Origin: an uncultured Bacteroidales bacterium | GTDB lineage: Bacteria; Bacteroidota; Bacteroidia; Bacteroidales; F082 | Length of the DNA: 64,000 bases | NCBI GenBank assembly: GCA_947303085.1 | Contig: CAMYXP010000007.1 | Coordinates: 1 to 64,000 of the forward strand | Direction of reading: 5' to 3' | Part shown: positions 7,639 through 16,226 of the stretch, in pieces | How the letters are laid out: each line of letters opens with the position of its first letter | Position numbering within the stretch: the stretch's first letter is position 1 | Translations under genes and position numbers: made by a program | Notes under the pieces: generated by a model | What the model was told of the DNA's origin: nothing | The model's database searches: none | What the model saw: the letters and a program-made list of their open reading frames with translations, nothing else

Positions 7639-8010
7639 TTAATTCACAATGCGTTTGATTGATGACAGGATATCATCTGTGTTGAAATTGACCAAAAGAC
7701 CAACTCTTTTGTCCATCAGTCGGAGGTATGTAAGAAGTTGTTTCGCAAATACTTTCTTCATTTCCTCTACTGATTTTAACTCAACTATGACTTGATTCTC
7801 TACGAGAACATCAAGTCTGAGTTCCGTCTTCAACACATTGCCCTTGTACTTTATTGGCACTTGTACCTGTCGTTCTACCGTCAAGCCCCGTTGCTCCAGT
7901 TCGAAGCACAAAGCCTCTTCGTAAACCGATTCAAGTAATCCCGGACCCAGTTCCTTGTACACGTCATAGACGGCTCCTCTTATCTCGTATGTAATTTCGT
8001 TGTCTGTCAT
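7639..8010 (-). CDS. GxxExxY family protein (PDDEXK-like)
   Basis: A 123-residue protein with the naming motif G-P-G-L-L-E-S-V-Y (residues 22-30) and the core R-L-D-V-L-V-E-N-Q-V-I-V-E-L-K-S, a D-x(n)-E-x-K nuclease-like signature. The family is placed in the PDDEXK superfamily and is very common near nucleotide-sugar genes in Bacteroidota, but I know of no proven role. Here it lies between fcl and gmd and is flanked on both sides by palindromic TCACACAGAAAGC spacers. Confidence 0.85.
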   Translation of the reverse strand: MTDNEITYEIRGAVYDVYKELGPGLLESVYEEALCFELEQRGLTVERQVQVPIKYKGNVLKTELRLDVLVENQVIVELKSVEEMKKVFAKQLLTYLRLMDKRVGLLVNFNTDDILSSIKRIVN

Positions 8011-8020
8011 TGTTCTGATT

Positions 8021-8117
8021 TCACACAGAAAGCACAGATAGCACAGAAAGTTTACTTGCGGCAGCCAGTTCGCCAGTTGGCGAACTATTTCTGTGATTTC
8101 CGTGATTTCTGTGTGAC
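8021..8117. repeat. TCACACAGAAAGC palindromic spacer, copy 2
   Basis: Arms TCACACAGAAAGCACAG and GTGATTTCTGTGTGA enclose a perfect 8-bp hairpin GTTCGCCA-GT-TGGCGAAC (8068-8085). A further half copy (CTTTCTGTGTGACC) follows at about 8130. The element sits upstream of the GxxExxY start. The core hairpin differs in sequence from copy 1 but is equally perfect. Confidence 0.75.
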
Positions 8118-8162
8118 TTATATAGTATGCTTTCTGTGTGACCTTTAAATATCCTCTGTGTG

Positions 8163-9296
8163 CTATTTGACTATACCTTTTTCGAGGTATTCAGCGAGGT
8201 TAGTGCGGACTTTCGCTGCGGCTCCTTCCGCAGCTACCTTGGCGATGTCGTGTTCCACCATCAGCTTCACCAATTGTTCAAAGCTGGTCTTAGCTGGGTT
8301 CCAGCCCAACTTGGCCTTGGCCTTGGTGGGATCGCCCCAGAGGTTGACCACGTCCGTCGGACGGTAGAAGTCCTCAGAAACAGCCACCACGGTCTTGCCT
8401 ACAAGAGACTTTGGCTCTTGGCCATTGGCTGTTGGCCTGTGGTCTGCGACCACGATACCTTTTTCGTTAATGCCCTTGCCTTCGAACTTCAGCTCAATAC
8501 CCGCGTGCTTGAAAGCCAGTTGGGTGAACTCGCGCACCGAGTGCTGCACGCCTGTAGCAATCACGAAATCCTCCGGCTCCTTGTTCTGCAGTATCAGCCA
8601 CATGCACTCCACATAGTCCTTGGCATAACCCCAGTCGCGCAGCGAGTCCATATTGCCCAGGTAGAGGCAATCCTGCAGGCCCTGGCTGATGCGTGCCGCC
8701 GCCAGCGTAATCTTGCGGGTCACGAAGGTTTCGCCCCGGCGTTCGCTCTCGTGGTTGAACAGGATGCCCGAGCAGCAGAACATATTGTAGGCCTCGCGGT
8801 ACTCCTTCACAATCCAGAAGCCGTAGAGCTTGGCCACGGCATACGGGCTGTAGGGATGGAAAGGCGTGTTCTCGTTCTGCGGCACCTCCTCCACCTTGCC
8901 GTACAGCTCCGAGGTCGAAGCCTGATAGATGCGGCAAGTCTTCTCCAGGTGGCAGGCGCGCACGGCTTCCAACACACGAAGTACGCCCGTCGCGTCCACG
9001 TCGGCCGTAAACTCAGGCGAGTCGAAGCTCACCTGCACATGGCTCTGTGCCGCCAGGTTGTAAATCTCGTCGGGCTTCACCTTGTCCACCACCTTCACGA
9101 TACTCATCGAGTCGCCCAGGTCGGCATAGTGCAGGTGGAAACCTTTCTTGCCTTCCAGATGGGCGATGCGCTCGCGGAAGTCCACCGAGCTGCGGCGGAT
9201 GATGCCGTGCACCTCGTAACCTTTTTCCAATAAGAACTCAGAGAGGTATGACCCGTCCTGTCCGGTCACACCCGTAATCAATGCTTTCTTTGCCAT
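8163..9296 (-). CDS. gmd: GDP-mannose 4,6-dehydratase
   Basis: First committed step from GDP-mannose to GDP-fucose. The NADP-binding [10 protein letters not shown] lies at residues 8-17, S-T-S-E-L-Y-G holds the catalytic Thr/Ser-Glu region and Y-A-V-A-K is the Tyr-Lys pair. [14 protein letters not shown] near the end is highly typical. Length is 377 residues. A short stretch [15 protein letters not shown] (coding about 8403-8450) comes from GGCCATTGGC/GTTGGCC repeat DNA just before the conserved G-K-T-V-V-A-V-S segment, another in-frame repeat insertion. Confidence 0.93.
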   Translation of the reverse strand: MAKKALITGVTGQDGSYLSEFLLEKGYEVHGIIRRSSVDFRERIAHLEGKKGFHLHYADLGDSMSIVKVVDKVKPDEIYNLAAQSHVQVSFDSPEFTADVDATGVLRVLEAVRACHLEKTCRIYQASTSELYGKVEEVPQNENTPFHPYSPYAVAKLYGFWIVKEYREAYNMFCCSGILFNHESERRGETFVTRKITLAAARISQGLQDCLYLGNMDSLRDWGYAKDYVECMWLILQNKEPEDFVIATGVQHSVREFTQLAFKHAGIELKFEGKGINEKGIVVADHRPTANGQEPKSLVGKTVVAVSEDFYRPTDVVNLWGDPTKAKAKLGWNPAKTSFEQLVKLMVEHDIAKVAAEGAAAKVRTNLAEYLEKGIVK

Positions 9297-9506
9297 TTTA
9301 ATAAATATGTTAAGTTATTTGATTATTTTCATCTTTAAACTTTAAACTATCAACTGACTTTAAACTATAAACTATCAACTTTCAACTATAGCCCAGTCAG
9401 TGCGCTGGCAGCAATCTCCCAAGCCTTTGGCAAGCCCAAAGGGTTTGCTTAGGTTTGCCAAGTCCTTGCCATATCGCTAAAAGGGTTTGCCTGGGGTTTG
9501 CCTGTG
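9297..9506. repeat. Low-complexity intergenic spacer
   Basis: The 210-base gap between the PfkB gene and gmd holds two kinds of repeat: TTTAAACTATCAACT units (about 9337-9390) and GGTTTGCC/TTGGCAAG units (about 9420-9502), some inverted so that hairpins are possible. I see no coding sequence and no exact promoter box. This is the longest such spacer in the fucose operon. Confidence 0.65.
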
Positions 9507-10406
9507 TTATATCTGCATCATCCCCCTGGCACCTTCGTAGGAGCAACTTTTCGCCCCCACTTTCTGGGCTTCGTTCAATGCCGACTCTATCTCAGCCTTC
9601 GAGAATCCACCAATCCGACGGACTTCTTTGTCCTTATACAGCCCGTTGATCAATGCCGCAGCCGTCCAGTCGCCCGCACCGGCCGTGTCAACAACATTCC
9701 CGTTCAAAACCGGCTCCAGATGAGTCCACCCGGAATTGAGCCTGTAAATCAAACCATTGGTCCCTTGTGTCTGGATAAAGAGCTTATCCTTGTAGCCCTC
9801 AAACTGCTGAATGTCCTTGATGCGCTGTTCTGAGAACTTGACGATGTCCGCGACTTCCACACATTGGTTGAACCGCTTGACGTCGCCCCCTCTGCTGGAT
9901 GGCTCAAAGAAAACAACGGAGCCTTTTGCCTTGAATGCGGCTGCCAGTTTCAGTATGGCAGGTGCCACACGGTCGAAGAAAAACACCTTGGGCACAAAGC
10001 CAATGTGACTGATCACCTCGTTGGCTTGTTTCAGCGTCAAGGGCTTGAAGTCAAGATAAAACCGACCCACATTGTTCCTCGACTCGAACTTATGCGTCGG
10101 TATTCCGTCTTTGTTGACGAAGTTGCGCTGCACAATGACCGGGGTCTTGCCGTCGCTGGTCGAGACATAATCGGTGTGTACCTTGTGCTTATCCATATCA
10201 GCCAACACCCTCTTTCCGTCCTTTGTGCCGTCGAGCCGGGCTATGGGATAAGCCTCCCATCCCATGTGGGAGAGAATCATCATCACATTGCCACACGTGC
10301 CGCCCACATAATAAGACACAGGGATTCGTTCCCCGTCCCTAATCAAGACATCCAGACTTATCAGCCCTGCACCAACGCAAATATTTTTATTAGTTTCTTG
10401 TTTCAT
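9507..10406 (-). CDS. PfkB family carbohydrate kinase
   Basis: A ribokinase-fold kinase of 299 residues. The N-terminal A-G-L-I-S-L-D-V-L-I and Y-V-G-G-T-C-G-N-V segments form the sugar-binding side. The C-terminal signature D-T-A-G-A-G-D-W-T-A-A-A-L carries the catalytic aspartate and anion hole. The substrate is unknown; fructose, adenosine-type nucleosides or another furanose are possible for the family. It starts 10 bases after the AbiEii stop, so it seems to be the third gene of the AbiE operon rather than a member of the fucose set, from which a 210-base repeat spacer separates it. Confidence 0.8.
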   Translation of the reverse strand: MKQETNKNICVGAGLISLDVLIRDGERIPVSYYVGGTCGNVMMILSHMGWEAYPIARLDGTKDGKRVLADMDKHKVHTDYVSTSDGKTPVIVQRNFVNKDGIPTHKFESRNNVGRFYLDFKPLTLKQANEVISHIGFVPKVFFFDRVAPAILKLAAAFKAKGSVVFFEPSSRGGDVKRFNQCVEVADIVKFSEQRIKDIQQFEGYKDKLFIQTQGTNGLIYRLNSGWTHLEPVLNGNVVDTAGAGDWTAAALINGLYKDKEVRRIGGFSKAEIESALNEAQKVGAKSCSYEGARGMMQI

Positions 10407-10416
10407 GTTTCAAGTT

Positions 10417-11220
10417 TCAAGATGCTGGATTTAACCTCTCCACCAACTTCGTTTTTACCACTTTCCAAGCTTCAGACGGCTGGTACTCCACCTGCGGGCC
10501 AAGGATGATGTCGGTGTCTGTCAGGAACTCCTCATCCTGCAGTTTCTCTTCCATGTTGAGCACGAACTCCTTGTAGGTGGGCAGATGCGATGCCGTGAAG
10601 CCCAGATACCGCTCGTAGCTCTGCATCACCTTCGCACAGTCCAAATTGGGGTTCATTGTCAGTATCTTCCACAGGTCGAACAGGTCGCGGCCTTTCCTGC
10701 GCTGATAGACGGCTCGGAGCTTCGTGCCCGTCATCTCGGCCAGCTCATACGTCAGCACCTCGCACTGTCCGCTGAACCACGAGTTTTGCACCACAAACGG
10801 CACCCGTACCATCGGGAACACCGAGAAATGCTCCTTGCAGTTAATCTCCACCTTCAGGTGAATCTCACCCGCATCGGTGTCGGTGGGCTGCGCCTTGAAC
10901 ACCAGCGTGTTGTTGTGCTTTTTCTGCTTCACCACCGGTGTGCCCAGCCAAGCCAGCGCATCGCGCAGGTGGTCGATGGTCTCCTTGATGGGTTCCGCCT
11001 GCACCTGCACCAGGTCAATGTCCTCTGAATAGCGAGGCTGCGGATGGAGGTAGAGCTTGCCCAAAGCAGTACCGCCTCGGAACGCCAGATGCTCCTTCAG
11101 GAACGCATCGCTATAGATGCTCACCAGCGCACGGCAGATGATCAAGTCCTGCTCGATGAACTTATTCTCCACCCAAGGGGCCTGCTCGCTCCATTCTGTT
11201 ATATATCGTACGGGTATCAT
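10417..11220 (-). CDS. AbiEii-type nucleotidyltransferase toxin
   Basis: Toxin component of an AbiE (type IV toxin-antitoxin) pair, which can cause abortive infection. The nucleotidyltransferase signature F-R-G-G-T-A-L-G-K (residues 47-55) is followed by R-Y-S-E-D-I-D-L-V with the metal-binding D-x-D. K-L-R-A-V-Y-Q-R-R-K-G-R-D-L-F-D-L is the typical C-terminal motif. Length is 267 residues. It overlaps the upstream antitoxin gene by 4 bases. Confidence 0.88.
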   Translation of the reverse strand: MIPVRYITEWSEQAPWVENKFIEQDLIICRALVSIYSDAFLKEHLAFRGGTALGKLYLHPQPRYSEDIDLVQVQAEPIKETIDHLRDALAWLGTPVVKQKKHNNTLVFKAQPTDTDAGEIHLKVEINCKEHFSVFPMVRVPFVVQNSWFSGQCEVLTYELAEMTGTKLRAVYQRRKGRDLFDLWKILTMNPNLDCAKVMQSYERYLGFTASHLPTYKEFVLNMEEKLQDEEFLTDTDIILGPQVEYQPSEAWKVVKTKLVERLNPAS

Positions 11221-12023
11221 AACTCGTCAATCTCTATCGTTTCGTTCACAATGATTTTCCACTTTGCGTTGCGCTCGCAGCCTGTGCTTTCCTTTCCCGC
11301 TTTCAGCGGCACATATTGCAGCACGGCACCTGAGCCCTTCAACAGCCCCATCACCTGCTCTGCCGCCACTGTTTCGTCCAGCACCTCGTCGAGGATATAG
11401 CCCAGACGCTGCATACTGCTCACCGGCACCTGCTCGACGAACTCGGGAGTGAGCCGTGAGAAGTCGGTCTTTTCCGCCAGCTCTGCCAGCACTGTGGCCG
11501 CCCTGGTGATGCTGCCCGACTTGGCCTGATAGGTAATCAGGTCAACGGCCGTCAGCTCGGGGCACGACACGTTGATGTAGCCGGTACGGGTCTGCCTGCG
11601 CTCGACATACGCATCGGGGATGCTGCTTTTGCAGAAATAGTGGGTGAGGTACTTCTCGCCCTTCTTGTCGCGCATCGACGGGGGCTCAATCATCACGCTG
11701 AATCGCAGCGGCACCTGATGCGACGCTCCGTGATAGCTAGCTGCACTCATCAGTGCCACATAGTACTTGCGACCCGCGTGACGCATCATATCGTCGAGAT
11801 AAAACGGCTGCGGCACGGCTCCGCGAAGCATATACTCGTCGGGCACAATGACATAGAACCCTCTGAGGGGCGACATCACCTTGCCCTTGCTCACCTCGCG
11901 GGTCAGCGCACGGGCAATGCTGCCGGCACTCATGTCGGGGAACGCCCTGACCACCTCGTCGTGCGTAAAGGTGTAATGGCCTCTGAGCGGCTTGTCGTAT
12001 ATCCAGCTTGCTATGCTTGCCAT
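11217..12023 (-). CDS. AbiEi-type antitoxin / transcriptional repressor
   Basis: Antitoxin of the pair, 268 residues. Residues about 15-60 look like a winged helix (F-T-H-D-E-V-V-R-A-F ... R-G-F-Y-V-I-V-P), followed by the family core Y-Y-V-A-L-M-S-A-A-S-Y-H-G-A. Characterised AbiEi proteins repress their own operon by binding inverted repeats upstream. Here a perfect AGACA/TGTCT inverted repeat lies between the promoter boxes 29 bases before the start, so autoregulation is likely. Confidence 0.87.
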   Translation of the reverse strand: MASIASWIYDKPLRGHYTFTHDEVVRAFPDMSAGSIARALTREVSKGKVMSPLRGFYVIVPDEYMLRGAVPQPFYLDDMMRHAGRKYYVALMSAASYHGASHQVPLRFSVMIEPPSMRDKKGEKYLTHYFCKSSIPDAYVERRQTRTGYINVSCPELTAVDLITYQAKSGSITRAATVLAELAEKTDFSRLTPEFVEQVPVSSMQRLGYILDEVLDETVAAEQVMGLLKGSGAVLQYVPLKAGKESTGCERNAKWKIIVNETIEIDEL

Positions 12024-12044
12024 TTTTTATTAATATTTCGACTG

Positions 12045-12077
12045 CAAAGATAGACATTTTTTGTCTAACTGCGCAAA
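12045..12077 (-). promoter_or_regulatory. Bacteroidota-type promoter of the AbiE operon
   Basis: On the minus strand the -33 element TTTG (12074-12077) is followed after 21 bases by TATCTTTG (12045-12052), an exact match to the TAnnTTTG -7 box. The AbiEi ATG follows 21 bases downstream. This is the clearest promoter I found in the window. Confidence 0.8.
12052..12066. promoter_or_regulatory. Inverted repeat, probable AbiEi operator
   Basis: A perfect AGACA-TTTTT-TGTCT repeat lies between the two promoter boxes and touches the -7 box. A repressor bound here would block polymerase. Assignment to AbiEi is by position and family knowledge. Confidence 0.6.
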
Positions 12078-12122
12078 CAATACAACGAAATTCTTTTTTT
12101 ATTATTGTTTTGAAGATTCTTT

Positions 12123-13205
12123 TTACACGTAAGGCTCCCCATTTATCCACATCAAGAATGGCTCACTATGCTTATTGGCATCAATGATTTTGCGTTTGTC
12201 CGCAATGTCATATTTCGACGAGTTCACATTATATACCTGCACCTCATCCTCATACTTCAAGCCAATAAGCAAAACACCAAGTGCCAAAAGCTTGCTGGTC
12301 AGAAGGGCAAAACCGAAACATATCTGGCCATCAATCAGATGCAGCGTATCCTTATAGTCCTGCATCAACTTTTCCAACCGGTTATACAACTCGAAGGGGT
12401 CGCGTTCCGGTGCATACAGCAGGTTCTGCGGCTCCACCATCAAAGTGTCTGTCAGGAAATCATTATACTCCCACAGCAACTGGTCTGAACGACCGGGCTC
12501 CTTCGACGGGAACGGCAAAACAGGACAAACCTCTTTGGGATGGAATGTGTCGTACACTAGTTTCAGATGCTCCTTTTTGTCTTCACCCATCAGTGGCACA
12601 AAGATATTGATAGGATTGAACACCGACTCCATACCGTAGGAAGCCCTGAAATTGTATAGCGGGGTTATCGTCTCTTCGTTGTATTTCTTCTTTATCAACT
12701 TGTCTATCTCCACATTCTCTGAAACGGTGATGAAGAAATTGGTCTGGTCATACTGTGTCTTCTTATAGAGCAATTTGGCGATATTGTAATAATAAGCACA
12801 CGGGATGGCACTGACATCCAATATGATATCGGTATAGGAGGTATAGGCAATCTGGTTCAATTGCCTGAGCATACTCTTGATGCGGTTGTCCCAAGTCAGC
12901 CTCGCATCAATTGTAATCGTCTGATAAGTTACACCTTTTTCATTCAGCAGCGCCTCAAACTCAGCCACATTCTGTTTATAGAACTCGTCACCGTCTGTTT
13001 CTTCCCTTGCCGGGAAGTCAACGGCCAGACAATCCATCGACTGGTAGGCCACGTCCTCAAAGATCTTCTTCAAAGTGTTGTTCATCCTTGGGTCAAAACC
13101 TTTCCCCATCACGAACAACAACTTAGCGTTTCTTTGTGCATAATAGCTCCTCCAAAAATCAGAGACTTCTTCCTGTTGAAAGAACATATAGGAATTCCAC
13201 TTCAT
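12123..13205 (-). CDS. Unknown protein, last gene of the five-gene operon
   Basis: A 360-residue protein I do not recognise. The N-terminal half looks like an alpha/beta Rossmann-type fold: A-K-L-L-F-V-M-G-K-G-F-D-P-R (about residues 27-40), then C-L-A-V-D-F-P-A-R-E and D-I-I-L-D-V-S-A-I-P-C-A-Y-Y-Y, with strands ending in small or acidic residues as in nucleotide-binding folds. There is no signal peptide, and hydrophobic runs near residues 295-315 are short. It starts 14 bases after the stop of the AAA-type ATPase gene and is probably co-transcribed with it. A sensor or effector role is possible but not shown. Confidence 0.6.
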   Translation of the reverse strand: MKWNSYMFFQQEEVSDFWRSYYAQRNAKLLFVMGKGFDPRMNNTLKKIFEDVAYQSMDCLAVDFPAREETDGDEFYKQNVAEFEALLNEKGVTYQTITIDARLTWDNRIKSMLRQLNQIAYTSYTDIILDVSAIPCAYYYNIAKLLYKKTQYDQTNFFITVSENVEIDKLIKKKYNEETITPLYNFRASYGMESVFNPINIFVPLMGEDKKEHLKLVYDTFHPKEVCPVLPFPSKEPGRSDQLLWEYNDFLTDTLMVEPQNLLYAPERDPFELYNRLEKLMQDYKDTLHLIDGQICFGFALLTSKLLALGVLLIGLKYEDEVQVYNVNSSKYDIADKRKIIDANKHSEPFLMWINGEPYV

Positions 13206-13219
13206 AGCTCACCCTTTCT

Positions 13220-15088
13220 TTATAGCCAGGATTTAATCTGATCAAGCTTCAGTTTTCGCCATCCCCCATAGTTCAGCGGGATGCCTGCATATACACACAA
13301 GGCACGGTTAAGATAGAATACCGACCACAACTGCCCCTTCTTCCCCTGCACCTCATCAGGCTTTAACGTCAGCAAGTTGTAGGCCACACAGGTTCTCAAC
13401 AAGTCTATTAACCGGGCGTTCTCTGGGTCTTTATGCCAAGGCACATCACTCTTCTGTCGTCGCGTACCGAAGTCGTCATTCACGGCAAAACCGCTGACCG
13501 TCCTGTACGAATAGCTATCTGTAAATGTCTGCTTCTTGCAGAAGTCAATCATCCTCAGCAGGAAAACCTTCATTTCATCGCCCCGCGGCATTTTCTCTAT
13601 TCTGGCAAAATACTCAACCGCCTTATCCCTGATAACGTCATCCTGCTCTTTTGCCGTCAGCGAGTAATCCGTTGGACTCGTTATCTTTTTCGCTGTGATA
13701 CGGCTGAACAGGGCCGATGAGAAATCAAGGAACTGCTCAACGTTTACGTTGGCCACGTTGATAAGCGTCTTTTCGCCATAATACTTGGGCAAGCCCAGTT
13801 CCGCAGGCAGGATTTCTTCCGTGGCCTTCAACGTATCCGACAACAAGGAGTTTAGTTCGTCCTGCTCATAAGGGAACAGACGCATCGTCTCAACCTCTTC
13901 CGTTTTGCGGTTCGCACACATCAAAAGTGCTCTGGCATAATATGCCCGTTCCTTCAAATCAGTTATGGATTCCACAGCTTCAATAAGATTCTGGTATGAC
14001 CTTATTTCAGGATCGGAAGTGAGTTTCTGCAAATATTTCTGGGCTCCCGCCCGATACTTTTGTTCCCACTCCCCTTCGTCGCTGTTGGCCAACAGCATCA
14101 TCAGGTCGATGTCGGCCATGGCGTATGTCGACCGCCTGTTGGCAATCAACTTGACCATCCTCTCAAATTCGGTGGACTTGTCTTTATACTTGTTCAGTTC
14201 TATTACTTGGTAGTCACGCTCCTGCTTGTCCGTTTCAAGCAGTTCGTTTGAAACCAGGTTGTCCAGTCGCTCTGCTATCCAGAAGGTGACGTTCAACCGT
14301 GTTTCAACGCATACCTTTTCGAGCGTGCCGCGCTGACCCTTTGTCAACTTATGGGCATCGTCAAGCTGAAAAATGAACTCATCACAAAGACTGTGGCCGG
14401 GATACGAGAACCACTGAGCATTCATCAGTGGTAGCACAAACAGCGACGAGCAGGAGAAAACGCTGTTTCCCTCCCGCTCGAAGGAGTTGATGGCTTTATA
14501 TATCTCTTTTTCTTTTTCAGAAGCCCAGTCCAGCAAGTCTTTGCAGCTGCATCTCGTTCTGGGAAAATCCAACTCTGCATCCAAAATATTGGCATCCTGA
14601 GGTGCGTAAGTTATCTTATACAAATCATCAGCCCCCGCTCCCGTCAGTTTCATCAACGTCTTAATCGTGGCTATGACAAAGCGTACATTGAGCAATGCCA
14701 GAAACAATGATGTCTGCTCTGCCTTGGAATACATTTCCTCATCATCAATCAGGGCATAGTCGCTCCGCGTCAGCAGATAGACTGCACTTCGCTTGATTCT
14801 GTTCTTGTCCTTTACCCCAAGTTTGTTCAATGCCTCAAACACATCCCTCGTTTCCTTGTTATGACTCACAATCTTTTTTAAGACCGTGGGGTGGAAAATA
14901 CGCAATAGGGATGTCTTTCCAAATCCGGGAGGGCTTTGGATAAATGTTACGAAATGCCACAACTTGCCGTCATCGTTCTGCTTTTGCAGTTTCTTCATGG
15001 GTTCCGTTGAAAACAGCCTCAGAAACAGCTCGTCAGAATCGATATTCTCGGTTGTGCGCAGTGCAAAAGGATTAGAGGGACGCTCCAT
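13220..15088 (-). CDS. AAA/STAND-like ATPase of the five-gene operon
   Basis: A 622-residue protein. A Walker A motif S-P-P-G-F-G-K-T-S-L lies at about residues 52-61 and a Walker B-like F-I-F-Q-L-D-D-A-H-K-L near residue 240, with a long helical C-terminal part. The order resembles Orc/Cdc6-like or STAND ATPases, which often act as switches in defence or signalling. It starts one base after the PRTase-like stop, so translation is coupled. The motifs support NTP binding; the partner or target is unknown. Confidence 0.7.
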   Translation of the reverse strand: MERPSNPFALRTTENIDSDELFLRLFSTEPMKKLQKQNDDGKLWHFVTFIQSPPGFGKTSLLRIFHPTVLKKIVSHNKETRDVFEALNKLGVKDKNRIKRSAVYLLTRSDYALIDDEEMYSKAEQTSLFLALLNVRFVIATIKTLMKLTGAGADDLYKITYAPQDANILDAELDFPRTRCSCKDLLDWASEKEKEIYKAINSFEREGNSVFSCSSLFVLPLMNAQWFSYPGHSLCDEFIFQLDDAHKLTKGQRGTLEKVCVETRLNVTFWIAERLDNLVSNELLETDKQERDYQVIELNKYKDKSTEFERMVKLIANRRSTYAMADIDLMMLLANSDEGEWEQKYRAGAQKYLQKLTSDPEIRSYQNLIEAVESITDLKERAYYARALLMCANRKTEEVETMRLFPYEQDELNSLLSDTLKATEEILPAELGLPKYYGEKTLINVANVNVEQFLDFSSALFSRITAKKITSPTDYSLTAKEQDDVIRDKAVEYFARIEKMPRGDEMKVFLLRMIDFCKKQTFTDSYSYRTVSGFAVNDDFGTRRQKSDVPWHKDPENARLIDLLRTCVAYNLLTLKPDEVQGKKGQLWSVFYLNRALCVYAGIPLNYGGWRKLKLDQIKSWL

Positions 15089-15089
15089 A

Positions 15090-16226
15090 TCAATGTCTAC
15101 TTATTCGTGGGAAAAGGCCTCTGAATTTACTTGTATCTTCCCATATCACGGGCATGGTGTTGTTGGGTGTGTTGTGCGAGAGTACCAACAGCAACCCACA
15201 CTCATTGAAACCCCAGTAGGGTTCATCATGCTTGCCTTTTCGATAACTGTCGGTCAGAATGGCCGTCCAGTCATAGTACTTGTCTTTTTTCAGTACGTTC
15301 TTAAGTCCGGAATGGTTCTTTATAAGTTCAATTTCTTCTGACTTGATCAATTGCACGCAGTCCACGTTGAACTGAATCAGGTCGTTCATGCCGTTGTCCG
15401 AAAGATAATTGCCTACTTCACGGTTGATATTCTCGACAGCCTCTTCTGTGGCTACACAGAACAGGGCGTTGACCTTGATTTTATCCTTCACGAACAGGTC
15501 TGAAAGCTCAATGCTCGATTCATCACCCGATTTGCCGTCCGTGCTTGCCTCCTTAGGTTTCAAACCCTTTAGAACCTTAATGATTTTGCCCTTGAACTTA
15601 CCCTCCTCCTTTCTGGCAAAGCTGGTTCCACTCGCAGTGAAATCATCCACAAGAAACAACGACTCAAACAGATTCCTGCTGGTTCCCTTGAGCAAGCTAT
15701 CCTTCTGCAATTCATCATACATATCCTGCAATTTCTCCTGATTGGGATAATACATCGGGAGCACCTGCTCGTTGCTGAATCCAGCCGTTCGCCTGAGAAT
15801 GTCTGTGTGGGAACCGTCGCTCAAGCCTACAACCAATGAGAGACGCTTCTGGATTTTGTATTCCTGTGAGGTTTCAATCTTGTTCAACTGGTATCTTGAC
15901 AAACCTGCCCTGCTTGCAGCCAAGTCTCTGATGAACGGTTTTATCTTTGAGCTGTACATCAAGTCCACAAGATACTTGATTTGCTCAGACGAGATAAAGG
16001 TCAGGTGCTTGTTGAAAGCCGAATAGATGGTTTCCACATCTTCCTTGTCAAACTGTGACATCCATTGGGCAAAACTCGACATGAACCTGAAGCCAGGGTC
16101 AAACTGGCTATAAGAATCATATTTCGTTCTGGCCATGAAGGACAATTTCGGTAGCTCCTTGCTCAGGCGCTTATCGTCCCACTTCGTGACCTTCGCTAAC
16201 AATGAAACTGCAAGATTGTCATTCAT
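15090..16226 (-). CDS. Phosphoribosyltransferase-like protein of the five-gene operon
   Basis: A 378-residue protein with the phosphoribosyl-pyrophosphate binding loop L-F-L-V-D-D-F-T-A-S-G-T-S-F (about residues 190-203): hydrophobic strand, two aspartates and a T-A-S-G-T loop as in type I PRTases. The helical N-terminal 100 residues and the long C-terminal extension are unlike the housekeeping purine or pyrimidine enzymes. It could attach a base to a ribose phosphate or act as a regulator. It overlaps the SIS-HAD gene by 4 bases (ATGA). Confidence 0.65.
   Translation of the reverse strand: MNDNLAVSLLAKVTKWDDKRLSKELPKLSFMARTKYDSYSQFDPGFRFMSSFAQWMSQFDKEDVETIYSAFNKHLTFISSEQIKYLVDLMYSSKIKPFIRDLAASRAGLSRYQLNKIETSQEYKIQKRLSLVVGLSDGSHTDILRRTAGFSNEQVLPMYYPNQEKLQDMYDELQKDSLLKGTSRNLFESLFLVDDFTASGTSFARKEEGKFKGKIIKVLKGLKPKEASTDGKSGDESSIELSDLFVKDKIKVNALFCVATEEAVENINREVGNYLSDNGMNDLIQFNVDCVQLIKSEEIELIKNHSGLKNVLKKDKYYDWTAILTDSYRKGKHDEPYWGFNECGLLLVLSHNTPNNTMPVIWEDTSKFRGLFPRISRH

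Noticed and set aside
8160-9233. Plus-strand open frame of 357 codons opposite gmd
   Set aside because: Antisense shadow of GDP-mannose dehydratase; no motif, no ribosome-binding site.
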